Position numbers and translations under genes: made by a program. 64,000 nt of DNA from Enoplolaimus lenunculus (taxonomy: Eukaryota > Nematoda > Enoplea > Enoplida > Thoracostomopsidae). Under the pieces are notes generated by a model that saw nothing but the letters and a program-made list of their open reading frames with translations, was not told where the DNA came from and did not search any database. Positions 62,756 through 64,000 of this stretch are shown piece after piece (positions within the stretch are counted from its first letter, which is position 1; the number at the start of each line of letters is the position of its first letter). The DNA lies in assembly GCA_030248215.1 (NCBI GenBank), contig JASANG010004128.1, positions 124,001-188,000 on the forward strand. The letters run 5' to 3'.

Positions 62756-63572
62756 GTAATAATAATTAAAGTGGTTTTATTACGAAACAAACAACAGTGC
62801 TAGTGTCTGTAAATTGGAAACAGTTTTTAAACCAATTACGTATGTCTCGATGGTGTTTTATTACAGACCAATATCGTTTTCTGATTATTAATTTGGTCGG
62901 ATTGTTCGTATTACTCAAATGCAAGTCTGATATTAAAACGATTGATAGTTACCGCCACCTGTGAGAGTTTTTTCAATTTATTCGATAGATCACTACTTAA
63001 GGACATTAAATCAGATCTGTCTTTGCATGGTACACCCGAACTTCGACAAAACAACAATCGTCGATGCCTACAATAGTATAACTCAGTTATTTTATTTATA
63101 ACACGTACAGTATCACATTGATCCAGAATACTCTTTTGAAATGGAACTTATGGTACTTATATTATCGAAATTATCTGAATTAAGTTAGATTTTAAGGAAG
63201 CAATGATGTTTTGATTACTCAGCAATTTTATTAGTTAATACAGAGTTGTTCAATTCAAATTTTAAGGTTTGTTAATAACGTCTTAAATTATTAGTATAGA
63301 AATGTTTGCGGTTGAAACAATTATTTTATTATTTTGGAATCGCCTTATTAACTGCTTGGAGCTTAACCTACGCTAACCTAAGCCTACATAATAAGGGGTA
63401 TTTAAAGGAGGAACTCTTAACATATAACAAACACTTAAGCGACGCGTGGACCCTGGTTGAAATATCGTTATTTGGGGTACAACCAAGGGCGAAGCCCTAC
63501 CCGCATAGCAGGCTGTATAAATGATCTTGAAAGTCGAGAGAACTCTTTTCAGGGAGTATAAATGGGTTGAAA
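62756..63572. other. start of the next intron of the RNF13-like gene
   Basis: I searched this stretch for the second half of the RING (a His/Cys pair and a CPVC-type motif) and did not find it. It is AT-rich with no other feature. Confidence 0.5.
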
Positions 63573-63870
63573 CAGGATGCAACCGGTATGCCGGTTCCTG
63601 CATTTTTTCACCTTCCGGTTCCGGTCCCTATAAATATTTACCGGAATTAACAAGTCCGGGTATTAAAATTTGGTCGGTGGAAATTAAGATATTTTACTAA
63701 AAAACGTCGATAAAAATTAAAAGTGAATACCGATCTCTAACTAAGGTTTATTTTATTAATATTGGAAAAAAGAGAAATGAATTTTTTGGTGGCATGTATT
63801 TTTCATTATCCGTTTCTGATAATTCTTTCAATTTCCGATTCCAGTAAATTGTAATTCCGCTTGCACTCTG
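63573..63870. mobile_element. CCGG-rich hAT-like MITE, diverged copy
   Basis: The ends are CAGGATGCAACCGGTATGCC and ATTCCGCTTGCACTCTG, flanked by GGTTGAAA and GTTTCAAA (6 of 8 match). The interior CACCTTCCGGTTCCGGT and GGTGGAAATTAAGA blocks match 56898-57211. It is the oldest-looking of the four copies with end duplications. Confidence 0.75.
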
Positions 63871-64000
63871 GTTTCAAACACAAAATGAGTTAAACTCAAT
63901 ATGTAAGTATGACAATCACAAAAATTTTAAGAAATATTTGACCAAAAATGTGAGTAAATTTTTTATAAGATAAATACAAATTGAATAAAGTCAGAAAATT

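Noticed and set aside
62756-64000. Remaining RING exon of the RNF13-like gene
   Set aside because: No acceptor followed by the expected His/Cys and CPVC-type residues was found, so the exon is assumed to lie outside the window.

Overview
The window is AT-rich nuclear DNA from an animal. Its genes are split into many small exons with GT/AG introns of about 0.2 to 3 kb. One gene is a Cys-loop neurotransmitter receptor, which points to a bilaterian or cnidarian. I cannot place it in a phylum. The intron positions and phases below were read by hand, and every internal junction of the four conserved genes keeps the reading frame.

Layout from left to right. (1) 4399-10665, plus strand: a GABA-A/glycine-type receptor subunit without its first exon(s). 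(2) 16362-17180, minus: an unrecognised 272-residue coiled-coil, Gln/Pro-rich protein. (3) 20928-35728, minus: a complete 24-exon EFTUD2 (U5 snRNP 116-kDa GTPase, Snu114). (4) 44123-54115, minus: a complete 16-exon HGS/Hrs (VHS, FYVE, UIM, coiled coil, Gln-rich tail, C-terminal clathrin box). (5) 56129-62755, plus: the first eight exons of a PA-TM-RING ubiquitin ligase of the RNF13/RNF167 type, cut by the window edge in the middle of its RING. HGS and the ligase are divergently arranged about 2 kb apart, and both act on endosomal membranes. The other neighbours show no obvious functional link.

Introns and spacers are packed with small non-autonomous repeats. The commonest is a CCGG-rich hAT-like family (termini CAGGGTGC...GCACCCTG) whose best copies have 8-bp target duplications. 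There are also a GGAAACGGA-type hAT family, a GATGTGCCGAT hAT-like family, a palindromic MITE full of GAGTCAAATTGACTC, a 1.1-kb element with nested-hairpin inverted repeats and TTA flanks, tRNA-derived SINE heads of three kinds, a roughly 160-bp satellite in two places and opposite orientations, and one LTR fossil. No intact transposase or reverse transcriptase frame is visible.

The most notable coding observation is in the receptor. Everything except the pore entrance is GABA-A-beta-like, but the usual Pro-Ala-Arg before M2 is replaced by Gly-Asp-Arg. That resembles the Gly-Glu-Lys of cation channels and suggests a GABA-type receptor that passes cations.
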